In this document: piece by piece, positions 12,400 to 23,569 of the stretch
Layout of the letters: the number at the start of each line of letters is the position of its first letter
Numbering within the stretch: position 1 is the stretch's first letter
Source: Metaphire vulgaris
Lineage: Eukaryota > Annelida > Clitellata > Crassiclitellata > Megascolecidae
NCBI GenBank assembly: GCA_018105865.1
Contig: CM030869.1
Coordinates: 780,837 to 844,836 of the forward strand
Direction: 5' to 3'
Length of the DNA stretch: 64,000 nt
Position numbers and translations under genes: made by a program
Notes under the pieces: generated by a model
What the model saw: only the letters and a program-made list of their open reading frames with translations
What the model was told of the DNA's origin: nothing
Databases searched by the model: none

Positions 12400-12487
12400 T
12401 CACTGTTATAGACTCCTGGATAATTTATACTGGTTATATTTAGCTGACGGTAGTAATTGCTTTGATCGTTTATGTGGACGATTTCAG

Positions 12488-14931
12488 ACACATCAACGAA
12501 CATCTTCAGGGTCAGACTGCGATGAACGTCAGTCAAATGACCGCCGAAGAACTGGAATTCTACTATTTCAAGTGAGACCGAAATAATTTCAAATTCAAAA
12601 CAGGAGCCACCAACTCATCCTGAAGCATTACCTACAGCCATGGGCCGATCCAGGGGAGGGTGCAGGGGTAGGCGTACCCAGACTTACTCCAATAGTTTTA
12701 TTTCGCTAATCATAGCAAAAAGCTGAACAGTTATAAAGGCACAAATAATCAGAGGCCAGTGTCGTTTCGTCCTCCGTTTTAAGCATTTTACCAAATTGCG
12801 TCGGGAAAAGGGAAGGGAACGACAGAATGGGAAATAGAAGACAGTGACCCCAAACCGAATTTCTGGACCCGCCCCTGCTTCCAGAGCATAGCTAAATTGA
12901 TAGTATTCAATGTTAATACGCAGCAGTTATGCTTCGTCGTTGAGTAGGATGTAGTCAGGGCGTAGCCAGGAATTTGATTTGGAGGGTATAATGTGATTTG
13001 GGGGGAGGGGGTATAAATCTCTAAAAACTTTAAGCAATACACACCCCGTCGCTACTCCCCTGGATGTACAGTAGTGCGAAGTCCTGTTTGGCAATTACAG
13101 TAATGTTTTCGAGGATAAACTAAAAGTCATCAGATATTTCGAACGCAACGCTATTCGGATGCATTCAAGATATGAAGACGTTTTCCCCCATAGAAATTTC
13201 ACAACACTTGGTTCGCTGAAGAGTTGAAAGCTGGTCGAGGCCACCCCACCTCACCCTAATGAGGGTCGACAAATTTATTTAGAATAGGATTCGGTCCCAG
13301 CAATGACAAGACCTAGCTAGACCATTCAAATCAGGGGCGTATCTAGGGTATTTGGCGCCCATAAAACAGGGCGTCAGAAAATTAAATTGGGGACTAGCGG
13401 CAGATTAACAAATCTTTAATTCACAAATCATGACGTTTTATTGAAACAAAATTAAAACTAAAAATGCACTTGTCTTGCTTTTACTAATGCGAACTGGTCT
13501 ATGATCACGTGCTCAGAGTCTTCTCTTTCTGCATTGAGTAGAGCAAGGTCGTAGAGATTTTGGCGCCCCGTTCAAGTGACGCCCAGGGCACCTGCTCTAC
13601 CTGTCACGCCCTGGACACGCCACTGCCACAATCCAACCCTCTGCACCTGTAGTTTGGACGAATCGAGTGTCAACGCACCTGTGTGTCTCCGTTGCAGACT
13701 TCACGATACGGACAACAACACCAAGTTGGACGGCCTCGAAATCTACAAAGCCATGGTTCACATGCTGCCCATCGAAGAAATCGAAACGATCGCCCACAAG
13801 ACAATCGAAACGAAGGGAAAGACGGTCGACGAGGTCGAGAAGGAGCGAAGAAACCAGGAGACGAAGTACTACTCAGGTGCTCTACTGTCAGTATACAGAG
13901 CCAGCATTTTATAGATGACTGCCAGGCATGGGCGGATTTTATTAAAGGCTAGGGTAGGCTTAAGCCTACCCAACTAATCCCAATCAAAACAAAAAAAATT
14001 GTTTTTTCCATCAACACCAAGTCTGTTGCGTCCTGGATGGCACGCGCGCTGCATGATGGCACCCCCAGACCCCCATGCTAGCCTACCAAAATATTAAACT
14101 CTAAATCCGCCTATGCTGCCAGGGGCGTATCCAGGAATTTGATTGGGGGTATAATGTGATTTTTTCTTGGGGGTGTATCAATATTTAAATACTTTGAAAA
14201 TCTTAAAAAACACATAACATTTTTTAAGGTAGCCTGATTTTTTGGAGGGTATATATACCGATGTAGCCCCCGTCGCTACGCCCCTGATGACTGCATGACG
14301 CTTCTTTTTCGCTATAAAGGTCCCTGCATATGATTAACGTTTTGTGGGGGCGTCTCTCCAGCCCAAGCAAGACGGTGCCGTGTCTGGGCTGGAGTGCCCC
14401 CTCACACACACACACACTATGCCAGTATGCCCTATGCATAATAAAATTTAGTATTGTCTCTGCTCAAGAACTAGGCGCTTAACCTACCGTTGAAATGGCT
14501 GTATAGTCGAAGTGCAGAGGTCAGTCGGTCAATTTCAAAGATCAGAGTGGGTAGGGAGCAAGACAGACTCTGAAGTAAAAAAGATACCAGTTAACACTGG
14601 ATCTGATAGTACTTTGTCTGGTTTCGGGCTTTATCTACCTCCTTCATTTCAACATTTCTGCCGCCATCACTGAACGTACGTTGTCGTCTCCTACGAACAT
14701 TTGCCGATAGGGCGCCCTAATTGCTTTAGTTTCCCGCCAATTGCTGCTTTGTGTTTTGCGTCGTTAGACATCGTTGACAACGTCATGCGAGCAGACGACA
14801 TGGACGACGACGGATATCTCACTTACCCGGAATACATAATCGCCAGACGAAGAGAAGAGGCAGAAGACGACGCAGAGAGAGCAGGAGGAGGAGGAGGAGG
14901 AGGAGGAGGGGAACGGAGGAGGAATCGTTAG
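12488..14931 (+). CDS. MCFD2: MCFD2-like EF-hand secretory-pathway protein (3 exons, 5' end missing)
   Basis: Exons 12488-12571, 13698-13876 and 14768-14931 (TAG) give 142 residues with consistent phases. The opening HINEHLQG, followed by MTAEELEFYYFKLHDTDNN, parallels the human MCFD2 order (EHIMEHLEG, then SPQELQLHYFKMHDYDGNN). EF-hand 1 has loop DTDNNTKLDGLE. EF-hand 2 has DMDDDGYLTYPE, with Asp at loop positions 1, 3 and 5, Gly at 6 and Glu at 12. MCFD2 binds calcium and the lectin LMAN1/ERGIC-53 to carry glycoproteins from ER to Golgi. Unusually, about 30 Lys/Glu-rich residues separate the two hands, and the tail is an Arg/Glu stretch followed by an eight- or nine-residue Gly run encoded by GGA repeats. 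The first visible exon starts at codon position 3, so at least one 5' exon, normally with the signal peptide, is unplaced. CGREF1 is a related alternative. Confidence 0.8.
13927..14115. mobile_element. hAT-like MITE family Y, copy 1 (189 bp), nested in family X
   Basis: Ends CATGGGCGGATTTTA and AAATCCGCCTATG, with a perfect 8-bp duplication CTGCCAGG at 13919-13926 and 14116-14123. The duplication includes the first four bases of the neighbouring X element, so Y inserted into X. Other Y copies lie at 45994-46150, about 47467-47617 and about 49472-49567. Confidence 0.9.
14120..14286. mobile_element. hAT-like MITE family X, copy 1 (167 bp)
   Basis: Ends CAGGGGCGTATCCAGG and GTCGCTACGCCCCTG. Its 8-bp duplication ATGACTGC lies at 13915-13922 and 14287-14294, with element Y lying between the left copy and the body. 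Other X copies are at 12958-13069, 25884-26047 and, truncated, 47376-47466. Confidence 0.9.
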
Positions 14932-14981
14932 GAACCGACTACTGCTACTACCCGATACAACCGTTCAGAACACTGCATAAC

Positions 14982-15229
14982 CAGTGGCGTAGCCAGGGTT
15001 CTAGAATAGGGGGGAGTTGGCACGTCGATATTTTCGGGTAAAAATTTTCCGACGACTAAATCTCGCCAAGGAGTTCTTTGCGCATTCACGCATTCTCTGC
15101 TATAATGCTACCCTCCCTCCCTCCCTCCCACCCACCCACCCCCAATTGCGTAGATCATACACGACCAATTCCAACCAGAATAGGGAGCCCGACCCCCCCC
15201 GCCCCCATTCCCCGTGACTACGCCAATGT
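14982..15229. mobile_element. degenerate hAT-like MITE family W
   Basis: Starts CAGTGGCGTAGCCAGGG and ends near GTGACTACGCCAATG. Flanks TGCATAAC and TGTATAAT match at 6 of 8. The interior has runs of CCCT and C. It shares an ACGTGAACG/GGAGTTCTTTGCG-type core with segments near 4935-5168 and 52328-52715. Confidence 0.6.
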
Positions 15230-15631
15230 GTATAATAATCAAAGCGCAATCAAGTCTTCAATCAAATGTAGGAATTCATTTCGTCGACATTCTAAGCTCT
15301 CTGATTCACTAACATTATTGTCAATTAATAATTGATTATAAAATTAATCGATTCAAATATTCTATTTAATTAATTGTTGCAGTCTTGCAACCACGTGGAA
15401 TTATTATTATGATAGGCCTATAGGCATACAGAGCAGGTGTTTCAGTCCAGGCACTGGCCTGTCTAAAACGAAGACGCTAGAATTATGCCTAATTATGCCT
15501 ACGCTATTTGCAGACAATAAGCATAGTCTAATTTTTAAAATGGACTTTTGACGTTCAAATTGATCTGTTCGAAAACAATCGAATTCTTCGTTACATGTCG
15601 ATGTGATTTGTGTGCCTTTTCCTTCGATCTC

Positions 15632-15711
15632 TTAACCTCTTACCTGGGGACCCCAGATATATCTGTCCATTTTACATTGAGTTACAGTTAAATACACGGT
15701 TAAGGGGTTAA
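15632..15711. mobile_element. 80-bp TTAA-flanked MITE (piggyBac-like), copy 1
   Basis: Begins TTAACCTCTTACCTGGGG and ends GGTTAAGGGGTTAA, with TTAA at both borders as in piggyBac insertions. It contains the palindrome CAGATATATCTG. The copy at 15957-16036 is nearly identical except at this palindrome. Further copies lie at 18892-18972 and, inverted, at 62867-62954. Confidence 0.75.
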
Positions 15712-15956
15712 ACTTTCTTTCGCTTCTTTTTTGAATAGACGAAGCCTGTTAATAGGCTATGCCCAACAAGCCTAATGTTTAGGTCCCAGTCTAAAACTAT
15801 TTCAAGGATTAGGTACACAGTAATGTTTGAGTGGGGGTCAGGAGTGGGAATATGGGGGTTCAAATAAGGGTGCTGGAGAATTTTTATTGGTCTCATAACT
15901 CTCATTACGCTAAATAAGCTATAGATAAATAAGTCAACGACTGTTGAACGACAGGA

Positions 15957-16036
15957 TTAACCCCTTACCTGGGCGCCACGGATATATCCGTCCATTTTAC
16001 ATTGAGTTACAGTTAAATACACGGTTAAGGGGTTAA
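15957..16036. mobile_element. 80-bp TTAA-flanked MITE (piggyBac-like), copy 2
   Basis: Same length and ends as the copy at 15632. Its central palindrome reads CGGATATATCCG, so both arms changed together relative to copy 1. Confidence 0.75.
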
Positions 16037-16196
16037 ACTGCGCTTTGCCATGTAGGCCTATAGGCCTAGAGGAGGGAAATTACTAAGATCTAAGCAGTGA
16101 CAAGGAATTCCTTTCCCTCTGTAAATACCGCGCTGATCAGGCCCAATGAGCAGCCACAGAGGCCTACAATATTATAGAAACTGGTTCAATAGAGGC

Positions 16197-16660
16197 AGGA
16201 TTATTTCTACGATTATCAACTGTGGGGAGGTGTCGGTAAATTCTGGGGGTCCTCTGCCAAAAAGTCTGACAACCAAAAAAGGTCATCACATAGCAGGCCC
16301 GCCCGAATTGGAGGTGCAGGGAGTGCTGCTGCACCCCCTGGAAAAATGTAGGGGTGCAATGCACCCCCTGGAAAGATGATGCACCCCATCTGCAGAGTGC
16401 GCAAAGGACCTTTTTCTTGTCAAGCTATTTTTAAGGTAAAATCGAGCGTTGACGACCTTTTTTTGCTTGTCAAGGATTTGAAAGAGAAAAATTTAACTTC
16501 GGAAAAATCTGCACCCCTGACCAAAATTCGTTCCGACGGCCCTGTCACATAGCTGAGATTGGAGGGGAGGTTTGGGGGCTGTGGGTCTCAAATTGGGAGG
16601 GGAGGTGCTGGGGAGTGTTAGTGGGTGTAAAAATATCCCTGCCCGTGGCTAGGTCCAGCA
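16197..16660. mobile_element. hAT-like remnant (family V) interrupted by a 251-bp insertion
   Basis: The flanks of the inner element resemble the segment at about 5697-5870: ATTATTTCTA then GATTATCAA, a TAAATTCTGGGGG stretch, and a 'GACAA..AAAAAAGGTCATC' stretch. The host element is therefore an older MITE into which 16294-16544 jumped. Confidence 0.6.
16294..16544. mobile_element. hAT-like MITE (251 bp) with perfect 8-bp target duplication
   Basis: Ends CAGGCCCG and CGGCCCTG. TCACATAG lies on both sides, at 16286-16293 and 16545-16552. It is nested inside the family V remnant. Confidence 0.85.
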
Positions 16661-16704
16661 GTTTCCTTGGTCTGATGTTATAGCCCAATACTACTAAATG
16701 TAAG

Positions 16705-16888
16705 CAGTGGCAGCTCTAGGGTTTGGCAAGTGGGGGGCCGTTGGGGTGGCAACTTCTAATCATGGAGGCCAACCATTTGTTGTTTAATGTATGTAGCATT
16801 AAGTATAGGGTCCCAACAGGGGGCCACTGGTGGGTCCAGGCACTCAATAGGGGCACGGGGCCCCTGCCCCCCGGTGGAGCCGCCACTG
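16705..16888. mobile_element. hAT-like MITE family Z, copy 2 (184 bp)
   Basis: Ends CAGTGGCAGCTCTAGGG and GAGCCGCCACTG, with a perfect 8-bp duplication AATGTAAG at 16697-16704 and 16889-16896. Same orientation as the copy at 7091. Confidence 0.9.
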
Positions 16889-16956
16889 AATGTAAGGGGT
16901 AAAGTCAAAACTTAAAACCTTCAACAGTTACCTTGAGGTTCAACCATGATAGGCCT

Positions 16957-17205
16957 CAGTGACGTAGCGTGACTTTTGGGGGCCCGGGGGGCATCCTTGA
17001 TATGGGGGCCCCTTAACATTGCTGACGAACAAAAAAGGTCGTCACATCGTTCTCGGGGGCCCCTCAACTCTTCCGGCGCCCTTCTTCGTATAGTATATAG
17101 TGCTGACGAGCAAAAGGTCGTCAACCACTTTTGGGGGGCCCCCTTCACCCGGGGCCTGGGGGGCACTCGACAAAGTGCCTCTCTCACCCCCACGTTACGC
17201 CATTG
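16957..17205. mobile_element. hAT-like MITE (249 bp), target duplication ATAGGCCT
   Basis: Ends CAGTGACGTAGCGTG and CACGTTACGCCATTG. Perfect 8-bp duplications ATAGGCCT at 16949-16956 and 17206-17213. The interior carries 'GACGA.CAAAA.GGTCGTCA' motifs shared with the elements near 54500 and 54900. Confidence 0.9.
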
Positions 17206-17355
17206 ATAGGCCTTATCATTTAATGTTTGCCAACGAAAAAATTCCCACTTCTGCGATTTCTTGTTTGATTGATGACGAATGGTTTAACAGTGAGGCTGAG
17301 AGACATTGTCTCCGAGCACCTGGACGCTGAGCGCATCGCCATAAGACGTCACAGT

Positions 17356-17440
17356 CGACCAATCAACGTCCGTCTCTGATTGACGGCTGTCATCTATCTG
17401 TGACCAATCAACGTCCGTCTCTGATTGACGGCTGTCATCT
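17356..17440. repeat. two tandem 46-bp repeats with CCAAT boxes
   Basis: The segment GACCAATCAACGTCCGTCTC, followed by TGATTGACGGCTGTCATCT, occurs at about 17356-17394 and again at 17402-17440. Each unit has a forward CCAAT box (GACCAATCA) and an inverted one (TGATTG), which could pair as a short hairpin. Twin CCAAT boxes suggest promoter function, but no gene start was identified next to them. Confidence 0.5.
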
Positions 17441-18891
17441 GTGAACTGCGCTGGAGTCAAATCGCACCTAATACGATGAATTGAAAGAAATTCCTTTTTG
17501 TAGAGGTAGAGTACAAGTCCCTCTGTCCCTGTGCATTCCAATGAGGTGGATTCAGTCGCCAGAGCATTTTGAGTAACCCTAACGCTGAATTCTTTCAGAG
17601 ACTACATAACAACATTTCGATAATTACCAATAATTAGTTAATTACCATCGGAATAAAATTTGTCATCGCTTATGACTTAATCTCGCCACTGTCCTAATCC
17701 AAATAGAGAGGATCTGACTCCTTAATTACCCTCGTGACTGCACTTACGTGTATTAATAGAATAGTGCACGAAACAAAGCGCCATAAAAATCAGGCATTGT
17801 ATCATCTTCTGTGAAATTCACAGACCACTGCTTGTTGAGAAGTAGCTGAAAGAGGTATACAGTTCTTTAACGCTAGAATTCCTAGTTTTTCTAATTATTC
17901 TCTCTCATAATTCTCATTGCACACCCAAGAGAGAGATTTTGTTCTGAGATATTTCGATCCATAGAATAAGGATATATATGTTTCGATCCACTTGCTCATT
18001 TACTCTCGCTGTGCCCACTGCTTATTCTACCCGGTGCGTTTGTCCGTTGTTCGCGTCGATTAAATGTCGGTCGTTGGGAATGATTTTCTAGCGAAAATAA
18101 TTTTGACTATTTACAGATTTAATAGTTAAGAATAGGAGAAATAGTGATGCCGGAATGGCTTTTCGTCGGTTAAAGCAGACAGAGCGTTGAAAGCGACCAC
18201 CCAAAAGCTCAAACACCATTGCAGGTATCGTTTGCAGTAACTATAATAGTGCATTTACGGTAGATTTATATTGCGCCAACGAATTTAGAATGTCTGCACC
18301 CGCACTGCTTTGTATTTTATGGCTAATAAGGGAGTTTGATGCTAGCACCGGCATGAAGTTGACACTGTCAAGGTGTTGCATTATTATTTCTAGAATTTTT
18401 GTAGCGCCTTGGAAGATGCCTTTTTCTGCTGATTTTGTATTCACCGATGGAGAGCTTCGTGGATATTATTTCGAATCACTGTTGCAGAAATTTTGCTTGT
18501 TATTCGCAAATCTGTCATGTTCTGTAGTCTGCTTCTATTTGCAGAAGTGGTAGGATTACATCTGGTCGATGTCATTTAGTTTGAATAATTTTCTTTGCAG
18601 AGCAAGTTGGTTTTGTCTTTTGCTCGTGATTTTGGAATAGTGGAGCTAATTTGGACAGCCTAGGCACTTGTGATAACAGATCTGACAAGATTTGTCTGCT
18701 TTTTGCAGAGTGTGATGTGAATGTCATGTGGTCATATTAAGTGTTTATAGATCATCTTTCAGTTTCTGATTTGTGCAGAGTTACAGTAAAATGCATTAAT
18801 TAATTAATTGATTTATCTGACGTTCATCAGGTTGTAGACGTTTTCATCTTCTGCCAAATTTTTATATGCCGAGTAAATCAATGTCAGAGCT

Positions 18892-18972
18892 TTAAAACCC
18901 TTTTCCCATTTGCCCCAAGAATACTCTTCCATTTTACATTACGTTACAAATAATGAACGGTAAGAGGGTTAA
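18892..18972. mobile_element. TTAA-flanked MITE (piggyBac-like), copy 3
   Basis: TTAA borders and the shared core TTCCATTTTACATT.CGTTAC identify a diverged copy of the 80-bp family at 15632 and 15957. Its central palindrome is lost. Confidence 0.6.
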
Positions 18973-19114
18973 AGGCATGTCTCACTTGGCAATTTTCGTT
19001 TTCTTTAAAATTTATGCAAACAGAGTGACTCTGAAAGAGCATCAGGCGTTCATTTGACTTTTCAAATGTTTGATTTTGTTGAGATTAGAAATACTCAGTG
19101 ATGCCAGTCTGTCC

Positions 19115-19950
19115 TGGACCTTGTCCTTAAGGACTCCTTAAGGACCAATTTGAAGTTCTTGTCTTTGTCCTCGTCCTTGAGGAGACAGTCCTCGTCCTTT
19201 TCCTTGTCCTTGCAGGTTGGTCCTTGTCTTCATCCTTGCTACTTAGTCCTTGAAGATCCTTATAAGGATCAAATTAGCAGTTTGCCATTTTCAGTTGTAC
19301 TGACAATTATGTTCCAAAGTAAGAGTGATATGTGGATTTATATTTAAATACTTGCTTTAAGTTACTCTAAATGTGTAGTCATTGTTCAATTCATAATACT
19401 AGTGGAGCAGGCAAACTTTTTTTCCTCTTTGATGGCATATATACAAGCTGGACACATGCATTTCCCTATTCCAATTTTCTTTTTCTGCACATTGTTCTTA
19501 TAGCTTTAGTAGCCTAAAATACTGATAGATAATTATAATCCTCTTTAGCAGAATTCTTTGTTGCCCTGCCACGTCTGCACCAGTTGAACAAGTGTTTTTG
19601 AAAAGTGGTCTCAATAATTAGACCTCATCATGCACGCATGACTGATCAGCTGCTGGAAACACTTGTTTATTTGAAATGCAACATTGCTGTTTACTAGATT
19701 GTGTTCTGCAACATTGTTTTTGTTTTTAAATTTTGTAATTCAAATTGAAACCATTTTTTCCTTTCTGCCTTTTCTGTCTGACAGAGGTCGGTCCTTGTCC
19801 TTGATCCTTGTCCTTAGAGGTCAATCCTTGTGGTCCTTGTGCTGCGGGGTTTGGTCCTCGTTTTTGTCCTTTGAGGGTTGGTCTTTGTCGTTATTCTCGT
19901 CTGTGGGGTATGTCCTTGTTCTTGTCCTTGTCCTCGTCCTGGGGAGGGAG
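19115..19950. repeat. degenerate GTCCTT hexamer repeats in two blocks
   Basis: Blocks at about 19115-19270 and 19785-19950 are built from variants of GTCCTT, such as CCTTGTCCTTGTCCTCGTCC. Unrelated AT-rich sequence separates them. The minus strand reads as AAGGAC repeats. Open frames across it are low-complexity artefacts. Confidence 0.7.
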
Positions 19951-21884
19951 GGGGAGGATCAGTCCTTGCTAACTTCACTGGAAATACTGTTTTGTATATC
20001 TCAGAAAGCCAATATTATCAATATTATTCCTTCCTTAGCCCTTCCCTTCAGTGCTTAACTCTTAAAGTTCTTGATATACAATTTCTTAAATGTTTGTTCA
20101 GTGTTAATTAAAAGCAGTGGTGTATAGACCAGCCAATGTAAGTATGCTGAGATTGGAATTGCTGTCTATTTGATGTGATCGTGACTCAATTAGCATTTCT
20201 ACTTTTCACGAAGGTGGCAGATTTTGCCGCAATTCTTTAGAGTAGGATCGAAAAGAGTAGATGGCATTGTCTGTTGATTGGATTGTGAATCGTCTATTAA
20301 TAGAATAGCAAGCGCTTTTTGGTGAGACACGTGTGGCACTGGTTTCAAACTGGAGTGCTGCAGCAGAGTAAAGTTGTTGAGTGTGTCCCAGATTGCAGCA
20401 GCTCTTTGTGCCACCGGCATAATAAGTGCATGAATCAGTGAGAGTCATTGGCGGCATCACTGGCAGTCAACGTTTCCGTTTGGTCTTGAATTCATTCCAT
20501 TTGCAGCTGCAAAAGTCACTCACCTAATTGGCAAGGCTGCTTCAAAGGGAATTGAAACAAGTTCTATAATTAAATTGTGTGTTAAGGGTGTGCTAGCTTG
20601 TTTTCCTGTTGATGCTTGGAATCTGCCGTTGCCTAATAATATTGTATATAGGATCTTATAAACGGTTCAGTTAGTAGACGTGATATTTACAAAACCTATG
20701 CTAATAGCTAGTAATGGCTAATGCTCTGTAATTAGTCTGAACCTCATTGTAGCCTCTTAAGGATCTAGATGCTAAAATGATGTAAGGCCACCACCAACTT
20801 ATATAGCACTTTGTATTTCTGTTCAGTGGCAATGAGGTGTTTTAGTGCATTGTTGCAGACAATGTACCGGTACTTGAGTTCCTCTATTCTCAGGAATTGA
20901 CAGGAAATGGACTTTGGGATGTTTCAGCTGAAGAGCCATTATTGAATCAGTGAAGACTTAAGGGTATTGCACGAGATGAGGCTAAGGGCTGCACAATCTC
21001 ATCCTATGCGCTGGAGACACACACAGTTGAAAGGAGATATAGTCGAGATGGTGGAATATCTCAAACAGATGGGAAGGGACCCAATTGGCTGCAGTGTGGC
21101 TGGTCACAATTTGCCAACGATAGAATCATTGCCATCTTGGCACTTTGAAATGGAAGTGATTGAAGAACACTCGGTAGAATGGCATTGATTGAAGTTAAGT
21201 GGGATTGAAGGAACAGACATATGCCGTACTTACTTACACATGATTACACTTGATATCATTCCAAACAAGTGAAGCCGTTTAGATTTACTTGTTGTATGAT
21301 CTAATTGCAATACTTTCTTTATTATTGTTTGACTAACTATTCAAGTCTTCATTATAATCTGACTTGCTTGCTATGTTGACGTAGGACTGTGTGGTCATGT
21401 GTGGTCATGTGTCTCTAAGCTAGGATAGGATCTCTCTGAATGGTGAAAACACCAGTTTTGTGTAAATCTTTGCCCAGATGTTCTTTCCTGTTGATCCGTG
21501 GGTGGTCTTATGGACCCATCTAAGCGTGACCTGTTTAAACATTGTCTGTTGACATTGAATTTGCTGAGCACTATTGCGTTAAGACTACACACAGCAAAAA
21601 AACATTGAAGCTCTTTTACGACACCCAATAAATATTCGCGGTGGCCAGTTAACGTTCTTTTGAACACATCAGCAACTTTGTTTTCGGCATTTGCGTCATT
21701 TCCATACAATCGTTCATTGATTGTTGTTGGTTATACTCGTAGCTGCATTACCGTTGTAAACATAGAAGACAAGCTTATCTCTTCCTGTGCATATTTTGCA
21801 CTGCAATATATGCTACAGACATTCAGAGTACTGTACTTAGAGTGTTCCTTAGTAAATTGTATATACCACCTGCTGTGTTATGAT

Positions 21885-21935
21885 ATAACTGTTGGCATTG
21901 TGATAGTGGTGCCATAGAAGTTGATTGATTGATTG
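21885..21935 (+). mobile_element. LINE-like 3' tail
   Basis: GTGATAGTGGTGCCATAGAA, followed by GTTGATTGATTGATTG, matches the tail at about 59085-59130. A shared end followed by a short (GATT)n tract is typical of CR1/L2-type non-LTR retrotransposons. Confidence 0.5.
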
Positions 21936-23237
21936 AAATGAATGATCATGTTGCCTGACATTTGTCTTTCAACTTATGTTAATCTCAAGCCAAGAAGCCT
22001 TTGATTAAATTAAAGGACTGTAACCTATGAAAACCTATTGTGAACATTTTGATAGAAGCTTTAACCCACTTCTTTGTATACATGTACACGTATTGGGCAA
22101 TATACATTGAGGTACCGGGTTATATCATAATGGTGTACACACACTTTGAAAGAAACTTGCCTGGCTTAGAGAGCCATTATGAATGTATGAATGCTCCATT
22201 AGCATGCATTAGCCTCTGCCAATATGCATTATATATGAATCCACATCATGAGTCATTTGCATCACTTAAGTTTTAGAAGAACCAGTGTGATATTCACTTC
22301 ATTATCATCATTTTTGACTATGTAGATGATGAGTTGACCATTTTGAGCAGCAGTTGATGGGACCATTGGGAGCTGATTTGCGGTTGGTGGTGTAGCATCT
22401 TGCAATTGTTTAGTATAGTGCCCAGTGGGAAAAACTCTTGTTCCCATGCAGTATGTGTGGGCGTGTGTGCGTGTGTGTGTGTGAGGGTGTGGGTGTGTGG
22501 GTGGGTTTGTGGGATGAATTCTGTTGGAGAAATAATTCCTGTTTAAAGATTGAGATACTGGTTCCTTTGGGAGATCACCTTGTATGTACCCTGGTATTTC
22601 CTGCATTCATTCATGTCCTTTGACAGTTTCCAAAGGTGCACTTATCCGTAATTAAAATTTTGGGTGTCTGTCCTTCTCAAGGTCTAAGCTGTTTGTACAC
22701 TTTACTCTGTTGACCTTGAAGCTGTCCTTTGAAGGACATGACTTTGTCCATCTTCCCAATCCTGCCTATAATAAAGAACATTAGAGACTGGACAGTGCAG
22801 CTGTACTTTAAGCTTAAAGTGTGTTTCAGCTTGTGTTTGTTTTATGTGATTTGTGCAGCTTCAGCGAAGATGTCAGTCCTGATCACTAAATCATGTTAAA
22901 TCTTTAAATTTACAACAGCCCTTTGGGAACAGTCTTAAGTATTTGCACTAAGCCTTGCAGCATGTAGCAAGCACATCATTCTCTCTGCATGGATTGTGAA
23001 TATGGCAATATTAAGTAGTTCAAAACTGCATAGTTCAGTGCCAGATCGGCTTCACTTGGCAATGCAATTCTATGGAATTTATTGCTCAAGAACGTTAAAA
23101 ATCTAACTCTGTTGTGTTATTCATAAAGAACTTAAAGGCTCACTTGTTTAGCATCTCTTACAATTGACGTTTGTTAAAGCACTCTTGACTTTGGCCTTCA
23201 CCATACCCACTGTACTATAAAAATTGTCTCAGTATTA

Positions 23238-23245
23238 ATAATAAC

Positions 23246-23302
<57 letters not shown>
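23238..23302. repeat. (AAT)n microsatellite
   Basis: About 65 bp of AAT units. A long CT tract follows at 23486-23569. Confidence 0.9.
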
Positions 23303-23304
<2 letters not shown>

Positions 23305-23485
23305 AGTAACTAATATCTGCCATTCTATTGAGATTAACTCCTCATGTGCTGTTTTGTATTCAATTGTTTCTTATCTTGCTTTTCTAATGGCAAAAAATTT
23401 TATTCCTGAAGTAGAAAGAATTTTGATAAATATGAAATATTTATCTCTAAATTGTAAGGAACACTGCCTATGGCACCAGATTTCT

Positions 23486-23486
23486 G

Positions 23487-23553
<67 letters not shown>

Positions 23554-23569
23554 TCTCTCTGTCTCTCTG
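23486..23569. repeat. (CT)n microsatellite
   Basis: About 84 bp of CT with a few TTCT and GTCT interruptions. The open frames over it are low-complexity. Confidence 0.9.

Larger units (their letters stand above)
8681..12487. other. no coding exon recognised; transposon remnants
   Basis: Contains a degenerate hAT-like element at about 9365-9506 (starting CAGGGTTTAATCTAG; related copies at 48773 and 49955), an AAT tract at 10468-10523, a LINE fragment (10560-10690) and three bounded MITEs listed separately. An MCFD2-type signal-peptide exon was looked for here but not recognised. Confidence 0.5.
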
